From: JADHLJ01 sp038118725
GTDB lineage: Bacteria; Pseudomonadota; Alphaproteobacteria; Thalassobaculales; Thalassobaculaceae
NCBI GenBank assembly: GCA_038118725.1
Contig: JAYOIK010000097.1
Coordinates: forward strand, 1-14,896
Direction of reading: 5' to 3'
DNA: 14,896 bases
Positions within the stretch are counted from its first letter, which is position 1; each line of letters begins with the position of its first letter. Both the position numbers and the translations under genes were made by a program. Shown here piece after piece: positions 6,954-14,578 of this stretch. The notes under the pieces were generated by a model that was given only the letters and a program-made list of their open reading frames with translations, searched no databases and had not been told where the DNA came from.

Positions 6954-7154
6954 TTAGAGCCGGCTGACCCGGTCCGGCTGTTTCTTCAGGACCTCGTCGC
7001 AAAAGCGGCGGGCATCGGCCTCTGATTTGTCTTGCGAGGCGTATTCGCGCCGCCCATGCGAGCCGGCCATCTGTTTGCCGTCGACCCAGATCGACCAGGG
7101 GTGACGCACGACTTGGCCGTTGGCCCAATGTTCCACAAAGATTTCGATCATCAT
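6954..7154 (-). CDS. Small hypothetical protein, 66 aa
   Basis: A short basic, soluble-looking protein with no signal peptide or membrane segment. The N-terminal half (IEIFVEHWANGQ, PWSIWVDGKQ) reads like two beta strands. The C-terminal half (SEADARRFCDEVLKK) looks helical. I do not recognise a family. The frame is sensible for a GC-rich genome, ends in TAA, and precedes the racemase-fold gene by 27 bases on the same strand, which suggests a two-gene unit. Two consecutive ATGs (7152-7154 and 7149-7151) could start it, with only a weak purine stretch upstream. The region 7155-7345 separates it from the divergent BKACE gene. Confidence 0.55.
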   Translation of the reverse strand: MMIEIFVEHWANGQVVRHPWSIWVDGKQMAGSHGRREYASQDKSEADARRFCDEVLKKQPDRVSRL

Positions 7155-7345
7155 GATCTCGCGACGTGGCGCCAGGAGAGGCTAGTATCGCCGGTTGCCC
7201 GAGCCTCCCGCAAGAGCGGAGCAACGATCTCCGCGGCTTGGCGTGAATTGGCGGATCGATGTCGCCGCGAGGGTCGATCCCGGTGGCGGTGACGGTTTAG
7301 TCTTGGGCTGGATCGAGGGTTTGAACGGCAAGAGGAGCCTGAGCC

Positions 7346-8227
7346 ATGAACAACGATGTCATCGTGACCTGCGCCGTCACAGGCTCCGGCGATACCGCCG
7401 GCAAGCATCCGGACCTGCCGATCACCCCGGAGCAGATCGCCAATGCCGCTCTGGAGGCGCGCGAGGCCGGAGCGGCGGTGGCGCATATCCATGTCCGCGA
7501 CCCCGAGACCGGTCAGGGCAGCCGCGATGTCGAGCTTTATCGCGAGGTGGTCGAGCGCATCCGCGACGCCGGCTCGGACGTGATCATCAACCTTACCTCC
7601 GGGATGGGCGGTGATCTGATGGTCAATGCCGACGATCCGGCGAAACAGGACCCGGGCACCGATCTGGTCGACGGTCTGACCCGGCTGGCCCATGTGGAGG
7701 CCTTACGTCCGGATATCTGCACCTTGGACTGCGGCTCGATGAACTTTGGCGAGGGCAATTCGGTCGTGATCAATACCCCGCATGTCCTGCGGGTGATGGC
7801 CAAGCGGGTGCTGGAACTCGGCGTGAAACCGGAGATGGAGGTGTTCGATACCGGTCAGCTCTGGTTCGCCAAGACCATGTACGAGGAAGGCCTGGTCGCC
7901 GATCCGCCGATGTATCAGATATGCCTCGGCATTCCCTACGGCGCGCCCGCGGATACCGCGCATATGAAGGCGATGGCCGACGCCATGCCCGCCGGCGCGG
8001 TCTGGGCCGGTTTCGGAATCAGCCGGATGCAGATGCCGATGGTCGCCCAGGCTGTCTTGCTCGGCGGTCATGTGCGGGTCGGCTTGGAAGACAATCTCTA
8101 TCTTGAGCGCGGCGTTCTCGCCAGCAATGGTCAGTTGGTTGAGAAGGCCGTCCGCATCATCCGCGACATGGGCGCGCGGACCCTCGATCCGGCGGAGGCC
8201 CGCAAGCTGTTGAGGATCTCAAAGTAG
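7346..8227 (+). CDS. BKACE-family beta-keto acid cleavage enzyme (DUF849), probable 3-dehydrocarnitine cleavage enzyme
   Basis: A 293-aa TIM-barrel enzyme of the DUF849/BKACE family, which condenses a beta-keto acid with acetyl-CoA to give a CoA thioester and acetoacetate. Metal-site signatures are visible: H47 and H49 (AHIHVRDPETG, 46-56) and E248 (RVGLEDN), with NLTSGMGGD (82-90), and FDTGQLWF (167-174). AGGAG lies 8 bases before the ATG. The next gene, 52 bases downstream, is L-carnitine dehydrogenase, so the most likely substrate is 3-dehydrocarnitine, giving betainyl-CoA and acetoacetate, the role named CdhC in Pseudomonas. The family assignment is firm; the substrate is inferred from the neighbour. 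It ends in TAG with no homologous continuation. Confidence 0.9.
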   Translation: MNNDVIVTCAVTGSGDTAGKHPDLPITPEQIANAALEAREAGAAVAHIHVRDPETGQGSRDVELYREVVERIRDAGSDVIINLTSGMGGDLMVNADDPAKQDPGTDLVDGLTRLAHVEALRPDICTLDCGSMNFGEGNSVVINTPHVLRVMAKRVLELGVKPEMEVFDTGQLWFAKTMYEEGLVADPPMYQICLGIPYGAPADTAHMKAMADAMPAGAVWAGFGISRMQMPMVAQAVLLGGHVRVGLEDNLYLERGVLASNGQLVEKAVRIIRDMGARTLDPAEARKLLRISK

Positions 8228-8279
8228 CCGGCGTGGCGAACCTTCTTATTGGGCTCGCGGCCAAGGAACGGGACAAATC

Positions 8280-9254
8280 ATGACCAACATCAAACGAGTG
8301 ACCGTCGTCGGCACGGGCGTGATCGGCGCGGGCTGGACGACGCGGTTTCTGGCCCGCGGCCTCGACGTCGTCGCGAGCGATCCGGCGCCCGGGGCCGAGG
8401 AAAAATTGCGCGCCTCGGTTGCCCGCGCCTGGCCGGCGGTGGTGAAGTCGGGGCTGGCGACACGGGACACGCCGCCCGCGTTCCGCTTCGAGAGCGATCT
8501 CGCGGCCGCCTGCGCCGAGGCGGACTGGGTGCAGGAAAACGCGCCGGAAAACGAGGCGCTGAAGCGGGATCTGCTGGCTCGGATCGATGCCGCGACACCG
8601 AAGGAGGCGATTATCGCGTCCAGTTCCTCGGGTTTGCTTCCGACGGCGATCCAGGCGGATTGCGCGGCGCCGGAGCGGGTGGTGATCGGTCACCCCTTCA
8701 ATCCGGTCTACCTCTTGCCCCTTGTCGAGATCCTCGGCGGCGAGGCGACGGCGGCGGACGCGGTGGAGCGGGCCGCCGCGTTCTATGGCTCGATCGCCAT
8801 GCATCCGCTCAAGGTGCGACGCGAGATCGAGGGCTACATCTCCGACCGACTCCAGGAAGCGCTCTGGCGCGAGGCTCTGCACATGGTGGCCGAGGGGGTG
8901 GCGAGTACCGAGGAGATCGACGACGCGGTGATCTACGGGCCGGGGCTGCGTTGGGCGATCATGGGGACGTGTCTGACTTTTCACCTAGCCGGCGGCGAGG
9001 CGGGCATGCGTCACATGCTGGAACAATTCGGCCCGGCCTTGGAGCTTCCCTGTACTTAGCTTAAGGCCCCACCTTTTACGGACATATTGATCGACCGGAT
9101 TGTCGAGGGGACCCAGGCCCAGGCCGCCGGCCGCTCGATCGAGGAGCTTGAGGCGCTGCGCGACGATTGTCTGATCGGGATCATGGAAGTGCTGCGCGCC
9201 CGTGGTCACGGCGCCGGCGCGGTGCCGATGGGTGCTCCCAGCAACGACAACTAG
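8280..9254 (+). pseudogene. lcdH: L-carnitine dehydrogenase, interrupted by an in-frame TAG
   Basis: The frame encodes a 3-hydroxyacyl-CoA-dehydrogenase-like enzyme typical of L-carnitine dehydrogenase: NAD-binding VVGTGVIGAGW (9-19), catalytic GHPFNPVYLLPLVE (137-150), and the C-terminal signature ALWREALHMVAEGVASTEEIDDA, GLRWAIMGT and GGEAGMRHMLEQFGPAL. After 259 codons it reads LPCT then TAG (9057-9059). It continues in the same frame through LKAPPFTDILIDRIVEGT and AAGRSIEELEALRDDCL to TAG at 9252-9254, followed at once by a second TAG. Full length 324 codons equals the family's usual size. The family reads about LPWTKL here (recalled), so Lys-to-stop and Trp-to-Cys changes lie within three codons. 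It catalyses L-carnitine + NAD+ to 3-dehydrocarnitine. A product ending at codon 259 would lack the last ~65 residues of the helical C-terminal domain. Confidence 0.85.
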
Positions 9255-9286
9255 TAGACATCGTGCCTAGCGAGACGGTTTGACGT

Positions 9287-9300
9287 CTTCGAATTCGAAG
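9287..9300. repeat. Perfect 14-bp palindrome between convergent genes
   Basis: CTTCGAATTCGAAG is fully self-complementary. It lies in the 75-bp gap between the end of the carnitine dehydrogenase frame (+) and the end of paaX (-). It has no loop and no T-run, so it does not look like an intrinsic terminator. It could be a protein-binding site or chance. Confidence 0.35.
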
Positions 9301-9329
9301 GAGCATCGTTCGACTTTCTCGACTGCCTG

Positions 9330-10265
9330 CTAACCCTCGAAACGGGCGTTGAATCCCGAGCCCGGCGCGTCGAAAGGGCGGTTGATCCCATTCAGCATAT
9401 CCATGACGTGGCCTTGGGCGATCTCGGAGAGGGATTGGTACAGCGCGGCCATGACCCGCTCGGCGCGAAGTCCCGGCCAGTCGCCGGGGAGCAGGGGCAC
9501 GGGCAGCATCGGGTCCTTTAGGACGATGCGGCGATAGGCGTGGATCAACAGGCAGCGGAGGTAGAAGCAGGTCTCCGCATCCGGCGTTCCTTGAGCCGAG
9601 ATCGCGTCGAGGGGCACGCTCGTCAGGTCAAGAAACTCTTCATATTCGGCCTCCAACATGTCCAACGGCCACCACTTTGCCAATCTCTCGAACGTCGGAG
9701 TGGTGCCACCGTCCTCTCCCAGCGCTTGGGCGTGGAGGATAACGGTTTCTCGCGAAGCTTCGTGCCGTGCCGCGGCCTCCGTCGCGATTTCAGTGGCATC
9801 ACCCTGGCGAAGCATCAGGCCCGGCGCCAGGACGCCAAAGCCTTGATGGATCAACGCATCGGAAAGTTCGGATTGAGCGTCATTCCCCGATCCCGCCAAC
9901 CAGACCTGGGTCCAGGTGCCGTCGAAAGTCGAGGCCCGGCGCGCGTAGATCCGGCGCGAGGCCTCGAGGCTTTGGCGCGTGCCGTTCTCGGTGAGGGCAT
10001 AGAAGCTCCGGCGGCCCACTTGTCGCGCCACGAGCAGGTCGTCCTGGACCAGCCGATAAACGGAGGTGCGCACGACGCGTTCGTTCAACCCCAGTGGTTC
10101 GAGCAGCGCGATCAGGTCGCCGAGCCAGGCGCCGCCACCATGCGGCAGGATCGAGTCCCCATAAACCGTCATGATGAGTGATTTGCCTCGGGGCGCGATC
10201 CGTCGCGACAGATCCTCGATCAGGGTCGGCCAGTCAGAGGTGGCCGCGGCGCTACGCGCGCGCAT
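9330..10265 (-). CDS. paaX: PaaX, repressor of phenylacetate degradation
   Basis: A 311-aa transcription factor of PaaX length and layout: an N-terminal winged helix at about residues 28-95 (RGKSLIMTVYGDSILPHGG, then ERVVRTSVYRLVQDDLLVARQVGRRSFYALTENG read in segments), a central PaaX domain (GTWTQVWL), and a C-terminal domain with FYLRCLLIHAYRRIVLKDPMLP, typical of the family. PaaX binds the operator of paa genes and is released by phenylacetyl-CoA. Reading can begin at ATG 10263-10265, 2 bases after the paaI stop, or at TTG 10269-10271, which would overlap that stop; I prefer the ATG. It is cotranscribed with paaI from the divergent promoter, so it is probably autoregulated. It ends in TAG. 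Confidence 0.93.
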   Translation of the reverse strand: MRARSAAATSDWPTLIEDLSRRIAPRGKSLIMTVYGDSILPHGGGAWLGDLIALLEPLGLNERVVRTSVYRLVQDDLLVARQVGRRSFYALTENGTRQSLEASRRIYARRASTFDGTWTQVWLAGSGNDAQSELSDALIHQGFGVLAPGLMLRQGDATEIATEAAARHEASRETVILHAQALGEDGGTTPTFERLAKWWPLDMLEAEYEEFLDLTSVPLDAISAQGTPDAETCFYLRCLLIHAYRRIVLKDPMLPVPLLPGDWPGLRAERVMAALYQSLSEIAQGHVMDMLNGINRPFDAPGSGFNARFEG

Positions 10266-10267
10266 AA

Positions 10268-10723
10268 TCAATCGCCCTTCGCGTGTTCGGGCAGGGGATG
10301 ACCAGGGATCGAGCGCACCAGGCCCCGGAACAGGGCGATCAATGTTTCGTCCTGGTCATGCACGCTGACATCGATCACGCCGGAGCGTCCACGTAGCGCG
10401 CTCTCCTCGGCCCGCGCGCTCAGCCGGTCGCCCAGGCGCGCGGCATTGAGATAAGTGATGCTGCTGGATTGCAGGACCATGTTGGTATTGCGTGAATTCG
10501 AGGCGATCGCGCAGGCGGAATCCGCCAAGGTGAAGATGTAGCCGCCGTGGCAGATGTCATGGCCGTTGATCATGTCGGCGCCGACGGTCATCGACAAGGT
10601 GACGGTGCCCGCCGCCACGGCGTCGAGCCGCATACCCAAAGTAACCGTCGCGCGGTCGGTCTCGAGGATCCGCGCGGCGATCCGCCGGGCCAGCTCATCG
10701 GCATCCAAGGTCATCGTGATCAT
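10268..10723 (-). CDS. paaI: PaaI, hydroxyphenylacetyl-CoA thioesterase
   Basis: A 151-aa hotdog-fold thioesterase of usual length. The signature NGHDICHGGYIFTLADSACAIASNS (read as NGHDICHGG and LADSACAIASN) matches PaaI, with the catalytic Asp in LAD; SSSITYLNAARLGDRLSARAEE follows as the usual second half. PaaI hydrolyses CoA thioesters of hydroxylated phenylacetate, freeing CoA from dead-end products of the epoxidase pathway. It starts at ATG 10721-10723 with a weak GAAG upstream; ATG 10712-10714 is an in-frame alternative. It is the first gene of the leftward paaI-paaX unit, opposite paaA. Confidence 0.92.
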   Translation of the reverse strand: MITMTLDADELARRIAARILETDRATVTLGMRLDAVAAGTVTLSMTVGADMINGHDICHGGYIFTLADSACAIASNSRNTNMVLQSSSITYLNAARLGDRLSARAEESALRGRSGVIDVSVHDQDETLIALFRGLVRSIPGHPLPEHAKGD

Positions 10724-10751
10724 CGCTTCGTGGTTCTGGATTTCGGTAATC

Positions 10752-10781
10752 TATATGATACAAAATTATTGACCAGATCAA
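10752..10781 (-). promoter_or_regulatory. Candidate sigma70-type promoter for paaI-paaX
   Basis: On the minus strand TTGATC (10781-10776) is followed after 18 bases by CATATA (10757-10752). It mirrors the paaA promoter almost base for base, with its -10 element overlapping the left operator arm and the two -35 boxes back to back in the spacer. Confidence 0.45.
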
Positions 10782-10797
10782 AAATATTGTATCATAT
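10753..10797. promoter_or_regulatory. Putative PaaX operator between paaI and paaA
   Basis: A perfect 11-bp inverted repeat, ATATGATACAA (10753-10763) and TTGTATCATAT (10787-10797), is separated by a 23-bp AT-rich spacer. The whole stretch is far richer in A and T than its surroundings. It lies in the only divergent gap of the paa locus, next to the PaaX-containing unit. Spaced TGAT-type half-sites are known for PaaX in enterobacteria; assignment to PaaX here is inference. Confidence 0.7.
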
Positions 10798-10798
10798 T
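10769..10798 (+). promoter_or_regulatory. Candidate sigma70-type promoter for paaABCDE
   Basis: TTGACC (10769-10774) is followed after 18 bases by CATATT (10793-10798). The -10 element overlaps the right operator arm, so a bound repressor would block it. The paaA ATG at 10827 has AGGAG (10814-10818) 8 bases upstream. Confidence 0.5.
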
Positions 10799-10826
10799 GT
10801 TGATGCAACAGACAGGAGCCAGGGTT

Positions 10827-11795
10827 ATGACGGTCACCGCGATCCCTCCCGAGAATGCAGATGATCCGTCGGCTCCCGCTTTCGCGGCCAAGATCGAAGC
10901 GGAAGTGAAGATCGAGCCCAGGGACTGGATGCCCGAGAGCTACCGCAAATCCCTGGTTCGGCAAATGTCCCAGCACGCGCATTCCGAATATGTCGGCATG
11001 CTGCCGGAGCGGAACTGGCTGACCCGCGCGCCGTCACTGAAACGCAAGGCGCAATTGCTGGCCAAGATCCAGGACGAGGGAGGGCACGCGCTATACCTCT
11101 ACAGCGCCGCGGAAACCCTGGGGACCTCGCGCGCCGAGATGTTGGATGCCCTGCACACCGGGCGGGCCAAATACGCGCATATCTTCAACTACCCGGTTCT
11201 GACCTGGGCGGATGTCGGCACCATCGGCTGGCTGGTGGATGGCGCGGCGATCATCAACCAGATCATGTTGTGCCGCTGTTCCTACGGGCCCTACGCAAGG
11301 GCGATGGAGCGGATCTGCCGCGAGGAAAGCTTTCATCAGCGCCAGGGCTTCGAGATCATGGTTTCACTGTGCCAGGGCACGGCGGATCAGCGGCGCATGG
11401 CGCAGGACGCGCTGAATCGCTGGTGGTGGCCGGTGCTGATGATGTTCGGCCCGCATGACACCGCGTCGGCCAACTCGGCGCAATCAACAGCCTGGAAGAT
11501 TAAGCGGCAGTCGAATGACGAGCTGCGCCAGCAATTCGTCGACATGACCGTGCCGCAGGCGGACTACCTGGAGCTCGCCATTCCAGACCCGGATCTGCGC
11601 TGGAACGAGGCCCGTGGGCACTACGATTTCGGCGCCATTGATTTCCGTGAGTTGATGCGCGTGGTCTCTGGAGACGGCCCCTGCAACCGCGAACGCCTGG
11701 GCGCGCGGATCAAGGCGCATGACGACGGCGCCTGGGTGCGCGAGGCGGCGATGGCCCATGCCGCGAAACGCCGGGCCCGGGCCAAGGCGGCTTAG
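10827..11795 (+). CDS. paaA: PaaA, catalytic diiron subunit of phenylacetyl-CoA 1,2-epoxidase
   Basis: A 322-aa ferritin-like helical protein. Diiron-ligand motifs of PaaA are present: E54 (HSEYVG), E84 and H87 (QDEGGHALYLY, 82-92), and E166/E167 with H170 (CREESFHQRQGFE). The C-terminal WWWPVLMMFGPHD and RWNEARGHYDFG are typical of the family. It oxidises the aromatic ring of phenylacetyl-CoA to the 1,2-epoxide using O2 and electrons from PaaE, in complex with PaaB and PaaC. The frame is open from 10797, but the ATG at 10827 is preceded by AGGAG at 8 bases and agrees with family length. It is the first gene of the paaABCDE operon and ends in TAG, 21 bases before paaB. Confidence 0.96.
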   Translation: MTVTAIPPENADDPSAPAFAAKIEAEVKIEPRDWMPESYRKSLVRQMSQHAHSEYVGMLPERNWLTRAPSLKRKAQLLAKIQDEGGHALYLYSAAETLGTSRAEMLDALHTGRAKYAHIFNYPVLTWADVGTIGWLVDGAAIINQIMLCRCSYGPYARAMERICREESFHQRQGFEIMVSLCQGTADQRRMAQDALNRWWWPVLMMFGPHDTASANSAQSTAWKIKRQSNDELRQQFVDMTVPQADYLELAIPDPDLRWNEARGHYDFGAIDFRELMRVVSGDGPCNRERLGARIKAHDDGAWVREAAMAHAAKRRARAKAA

Positions 11796-11816
11796 GCGAG
11801 GCGAGGGAGAAGAAGG

Positions 11817-12134
11817 ATGAGTGATGTGAAGGTCGCCAATGACGCCACCAGTGCCGACGACTGGCCGCTTTGGGAGGTATTCATCCGGGCTCGCCAGGGT
11901 TTGTCGCACAAGCATGCCGGCTCGTTGCACGCGCCCGACGCGGAGATGGCGATCCAGAACGCCCGCGACGTCTATACGAGGCGGCGGGAAGGCGAGAGCC
12001 TCTGGGTCGTGCGCTCAACGGACATCATCGCCTCGGACCCGGATGACAAGGAATCGCTGTTCGAACCCGCCGAGGCCAAGATCTACCGGCACCCGACTTT
12101 CTATACGGTTCCGGACGAGGTGGAGTGTCTGTGA
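11817..12134 (+). CDS. paaB: PaaB, phenylacetyl-CoA epoxidase subunit
   Basis: A 105-aa protein of usual PaaB length with the family pattern WPLWEVFIRARQGLSHKHAGSLHA (read as WPLWEVFIR and GLSHKHAGSLHA), ALQNARDVYTRR-like AIQNARDVYTRR, and WVVRSTDI. PaaB bridges the PaaAC units of the complex. A purine-rich stretch (GAGGGAGAAGAAGG) runs up to the ATG. The TGA at 12132-12134 shares its last base with the paaC ATG (TGATG). Confidence 0.95.
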   Translation: MSDVKVANDATSADDWPLWEVFIRARQGLSHKHAGSLHAPDAEMAIQNARDVYTRRREGESLWVVRSTDIIASDPDDKESLFEPAEAKIYRHPTFYTVPDEVECL

Positions 12135-12904
12135 TGGCCGGCGCCCCCGACGGCTCGGACCCGCTGTTCGAGTATCTGCTGCGGCTCGGCGATAACGGAT
12201 TGATCCTCGGCCACCGGCTGTCCGAGTGGTGCGGTCATGGGCCGGTGCTGGAAGAGGACATCGCGCTCAGCAATGTCGCGCTTGATCTGATTGGCCAGGC
12301 AACCCTATGGCTCGGCAAGGCGGCGGAAGTCGAGGGCCGGGGACGGGACGCCGATGATCTCGCTTTTAAGCGGGACATTCTGGACTGGCGTAACTGCCTG
12401 CTGGTGGAACAGCCGAACGGCGACTTCGCGGTCACCATCGCCAGGCAATTCCTTTTTGACTGCTATCACCATGCCCTGCTTGAAACCCTCGTGGAAGCGC
12501 GGGAGCCGGGTGTCGCGGCGATCGCCGCCAAGGCCATAAAGGAGGTCGTCTACCACCGACGGCATAGCGGCGAGTGGCTGATCCGCTTGGGCGACGGCAC
12601 CGAGGAGAGTCACCGGCGGGCGCAAGCGGCGGTCGACCAGCTTTGGGGCTACACTCACGAACTCTTTGCCGGCGATGACCTCGATCGCGCGGTTGCGGCA
12701 CTGGGAATAGGTGTTGATCCGATGGCGCTCAAGCCGGCTTGGGACGCGATGGTGACGCCCGTGCTCGGCGAGGCGACATTGCGCCGGCCGGATGACGACT
12801 GGTCGGTGAGCGGCGGGCGCCAGGGCGTGCATTCCGAGCATCTCGGCTACATCCTCGCGGAGATGCAATTCCTGCCCCGGGCCTATCCCGATGCGACCTG
12901 GTGA
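12134..12904 (+). CDS. paaC: PaaC, structural subunit of phenylacetyl-CoA 1,2-epoxidase
   Basis: A 256-aa ferritin-like helical protein: LFEYLLRLGDNGLILGHRLSEWCGHGP near the start (read as LRLGDNGLILGHRLSEWCG), EDIALSNVALDLIGQA, YHRRHSGEWLIRLGDGTEES, and DDWSVSGGRQGVHSEHLGY near the end are all typical of PaaC. It pairs with PaaA but is not the catalytic iron subunit. The start is taken as ATG 12134-12136, overlapping the paaB stop; GTG 12125-12127 is in frame and adds three residues. Overlap with paaB suggests coupled translation. Confidence 0.94.
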   Translation: MAGAPDGSDPLFEYLLRLGDNGLILGHRLSEWCGHGPVLEEDIALSNVALDLIGQATLWLGKAAEVEGRGRDADDLAFKRDILDWRNCLLVEQPNGDFAVTIARQFLFDCYHHALLETLVEAREPGVAAIAAKAIKEVVYHRRHSGEWLIRLGDGTEESHRRAQAAVDQLWGYTHELFAGDDLDRAVAALGIGVDPMALKPAWDAMVTPVLGEATLRRPDDDWSVSGGRQGVHSEHLGYILAEMQFLPRAYPDATW

Positions 12905-12911
12905 GACAGGG

Positions 12912-13442
12912 ATGAGCCAAGCCATGCTCCGCGAAGCCGCCAATGACGATGCGCGCATGGCGAAGATCCGTGCCTGCCTGGATGAGGTGAGCGATCCGGA
13001 GATACCGGGCCTGTCGATCCGGGATCTCGGAGTTCTGAGAGACGTGGGGTTGGATGGGGATACCGTCGTCGTGACCATCACTCCGACCTATAGCGGTTGT
13101 CCGGCGATGACGTTCATCGAGATGAATATTCGCGATGTTCTCTTGCGCGCGGGCGCTGGGGCGGTCGAGGTGAAAACAATTCTCGCGCCGGCCTGGACGA
13201 CGGATTGGCTGACAGAGTCTGGGCGCGAGAAACTCCGGGCGCTGGGAATAGCGCCGCCCGAGGAGAGGGCGGGGGGCGGAGCAGGCAAGGCGACGCTGTT
13301 CGGCGTGGATCCTGATGTGACTTGCCCGCGCTGCGGTTCGCCGAACACCCGCCTGCTGAGCGCCTTCGGCTCGACCGCTTGCAAGGCGCTGTATCACTGC
13401 GACGGCTGTCTTGAGCCGTTTGACTATTTCAAATGCATCTAG
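12912..13442 (+). CDS. paaD: PaaD, Fe-S cluster maturation protein for the epoxidase
   Basis: A 176-aa protein. Residues about 15-95 are a MIP18/DUF59 domain (VSDPEIPGLSIRDLG, 26-40; PTYSGCPAM, 58-66). The C-terminus carries a zinc-ribbon-like set of cysteines: C138/C141 (CPRC), C163/C166 (CDGC) and C175 (FKCI). PaaD is needed for a functional complex and is thought to help deliver or insert the cluster of PaaE. The start at ATG 12912 follows the paaC stop by 7 bases. The frame is open from ATG 12891, which would overlap paaC, and another ATG lies at 12924; none has a clear Shine-Dalgarno, so the start is uncertain. It ends in TAG. Confidence 0.92.
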   Translation: MSQAMLREAANDDARMAKIRACLDEVSDPEIPGLSIRDLGVLRDVGLDGDTVVVTITPTYSGCPAMTFIEMNIRDVLLRAGAGAVEVKTILAPAWTTDWLTESGREKLRALGIAPPEERAGGGAGKATLFGVDPDVTCPRCGSPNTRLLSAFGSTACKALYHCDGCLEPFDYFKCI

Positions 13443-13458
13443 CCCGGTGGAGGCTCGC

Positions 13459-14559
13459 ATGACGCGGTTCCATGCCCTGAAACTTTCCGATGTGCGCCGC
13501 GAGACCCGCGATGCCGTCTCTCTCGCTTTCGAGGTGCCGGAGGAGGATCGCGAGACCTTCGCCTTCGTGCCCGGGCAGTACCTGACCCTGCGGGCCGAGA
13601 TCGACGGCCATGACGTTCGGCGCTCGTACTCGATCTGTAGCGGTGTCAATGACGGCGAGCTCAGGGTCGCGATCAAGCGTGTCGACGGCGGCGCGTTCTC
13701 GGCCTATGCCAATGACGATCTGAAGCCCGGCGACAGTGTTGACGTCATGCCGCCGGACGGACGCTTTCTGGCGCCGGTGGAGCCGGATCACGCGCGCTCC
13801 TACGTGGCTTTCGCGGCGGGAAGCGGCATCACGCCGATCTTGGCGATTCTGAAGAGTGCCCTTGAGGTTGAGCCGCTTAGCCGTTTCTCGCTGTTCCTCG
13901 GCAACCGGGACAGCGACTCGATCATGTTTCGCGACGCGTTGGAGGATCTGAAAGACCGCTATCCGGGCCGCTTCAGCCTGACCCATGTGCTAAGCCGCGA
14001 GGCGAGGGAGGTTCCGCTGCTCAACGGGCGTATCGACGCGGAGAAATGCCGGACTATCTTGAAAACCATGGTCAACGTGGCGGCGGTTGACGGCTTTTAT
14101 CTCTGTGGGCCAGAGGAGATGATTTCCGAGATTCGCCGAACCTTGGCGGAAACGGGGATATCGGCGGCGCGCATTCATTTCGAACTGTTCACGCCGTCCT
14201 CGGACGCGGCGGCGGCCGCCGCCGAAACCCGCCGCGCTCGACAAGCCAGGCTGGCCGCCGCACCGGAACCGGTCGATGCGGCCAAGGTGACGGTGATGCT
14301 GGATGGCGCGAGCACCATTCTCTCGGTGCCAAGGGATGGTGAGTCGATCCTGGACGTTGCGCTCAGACAGCGACCGGACATGCCCTTCGCCTGCAAGGGC
14401 GGCATGTGCTGTACCTGTCGGGCGCGGGTGGTCGAGGGCGAGGTGGAGATGGATATCAACTACACGCTCGCCCCCGATGAGATCGATCGCGGCTTCGTGC
14501 TGACCTGCCAGTCGCATCCGGTGACCGATACGGTGGTCCTGGACTATGACGCGCGCTGA
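13459..14559 (+). CDS. paaE: PaaE, reductase subunit of phenylacetyl-CoA 1,2-epoxidase
   Basis: A 366-aa flavin and iron-sulfur reductase. From the N-terminus it has an FAD-binding domain (RRSYSICSG, 54-62), an NAD(P)-binding domain (GSGITPILAI, 121-130; YLCGPEEM, 214-221), an Ala-rich linker (249-270), and a plant-type 2Fe-2S ferredoxin domain with C312, C317, C320 and C350 (CKGGMCCTC). It passes electrons from NADPH through FAD and the cluster to PaaA. GGAGG lies 5 bases before the ATG at 13459, which sets the start even though the frame is open from 13411 inside paaD. It is 16 bases downstream of paaD and the last pathway gene visible. Confidence 0.96.
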   Translation: MTRFHALKLSDVRRETRDAVSLAFEVPEEDRETFAFVPGQYLTLRAEIDGHDVRRSYSICSGVNDGELRVAIKRVDGGAFSAYANDDLKPGDSVDVMPPDGRFLAPVEPDHARSYVAFAAGSGITPILAILKSALEVEPLSRFSLFLGNRDSDSIMFRDALEDLKDRYPGRFSLTHVLSREAREVPLLNGRIDAEKCRTILKTMVNVAAVDGFYLCGPEEMISEIRRTLAETGISAARIHFELFTPSSDAAAAAAETRRARQARLAAAPEPVDAAKVTVMLDGASTILSVPRDGESILDVALRQRPDMPFACKGGMCCTCRARVVEGEVEMDINYTLAPDEIDRGFVLTCQSHPVTDTVVLDYDAR

Positions 14560-14578
14560 TCCTCGAAGCCGGGCATGA

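Noticed and set aside
5171..9059. Two genes with in-frame TAG suggested recoding of amber (for example pyrrolysine).
   Set aside because: TAG is the natural end of many intact genes here (M20 amidase, BKACE, paaX, paaA, paaD, and the second and tandem stops of the carnitine dehydrogenase frame), and the family residues at the two sites differ (Tyr and Lys as recalled). No tRNA-Pyl or PylS gene is visible. Nonsense mutation or sequence error is simpler.
12305..13676. Long minus-strand frames opposite paaC, paaD and paaE.
   Set aside because: They give low-complexity Arg/Ser/Pro-rich translations, and the plus strand holds clear paa genes with proper signals and spacing.
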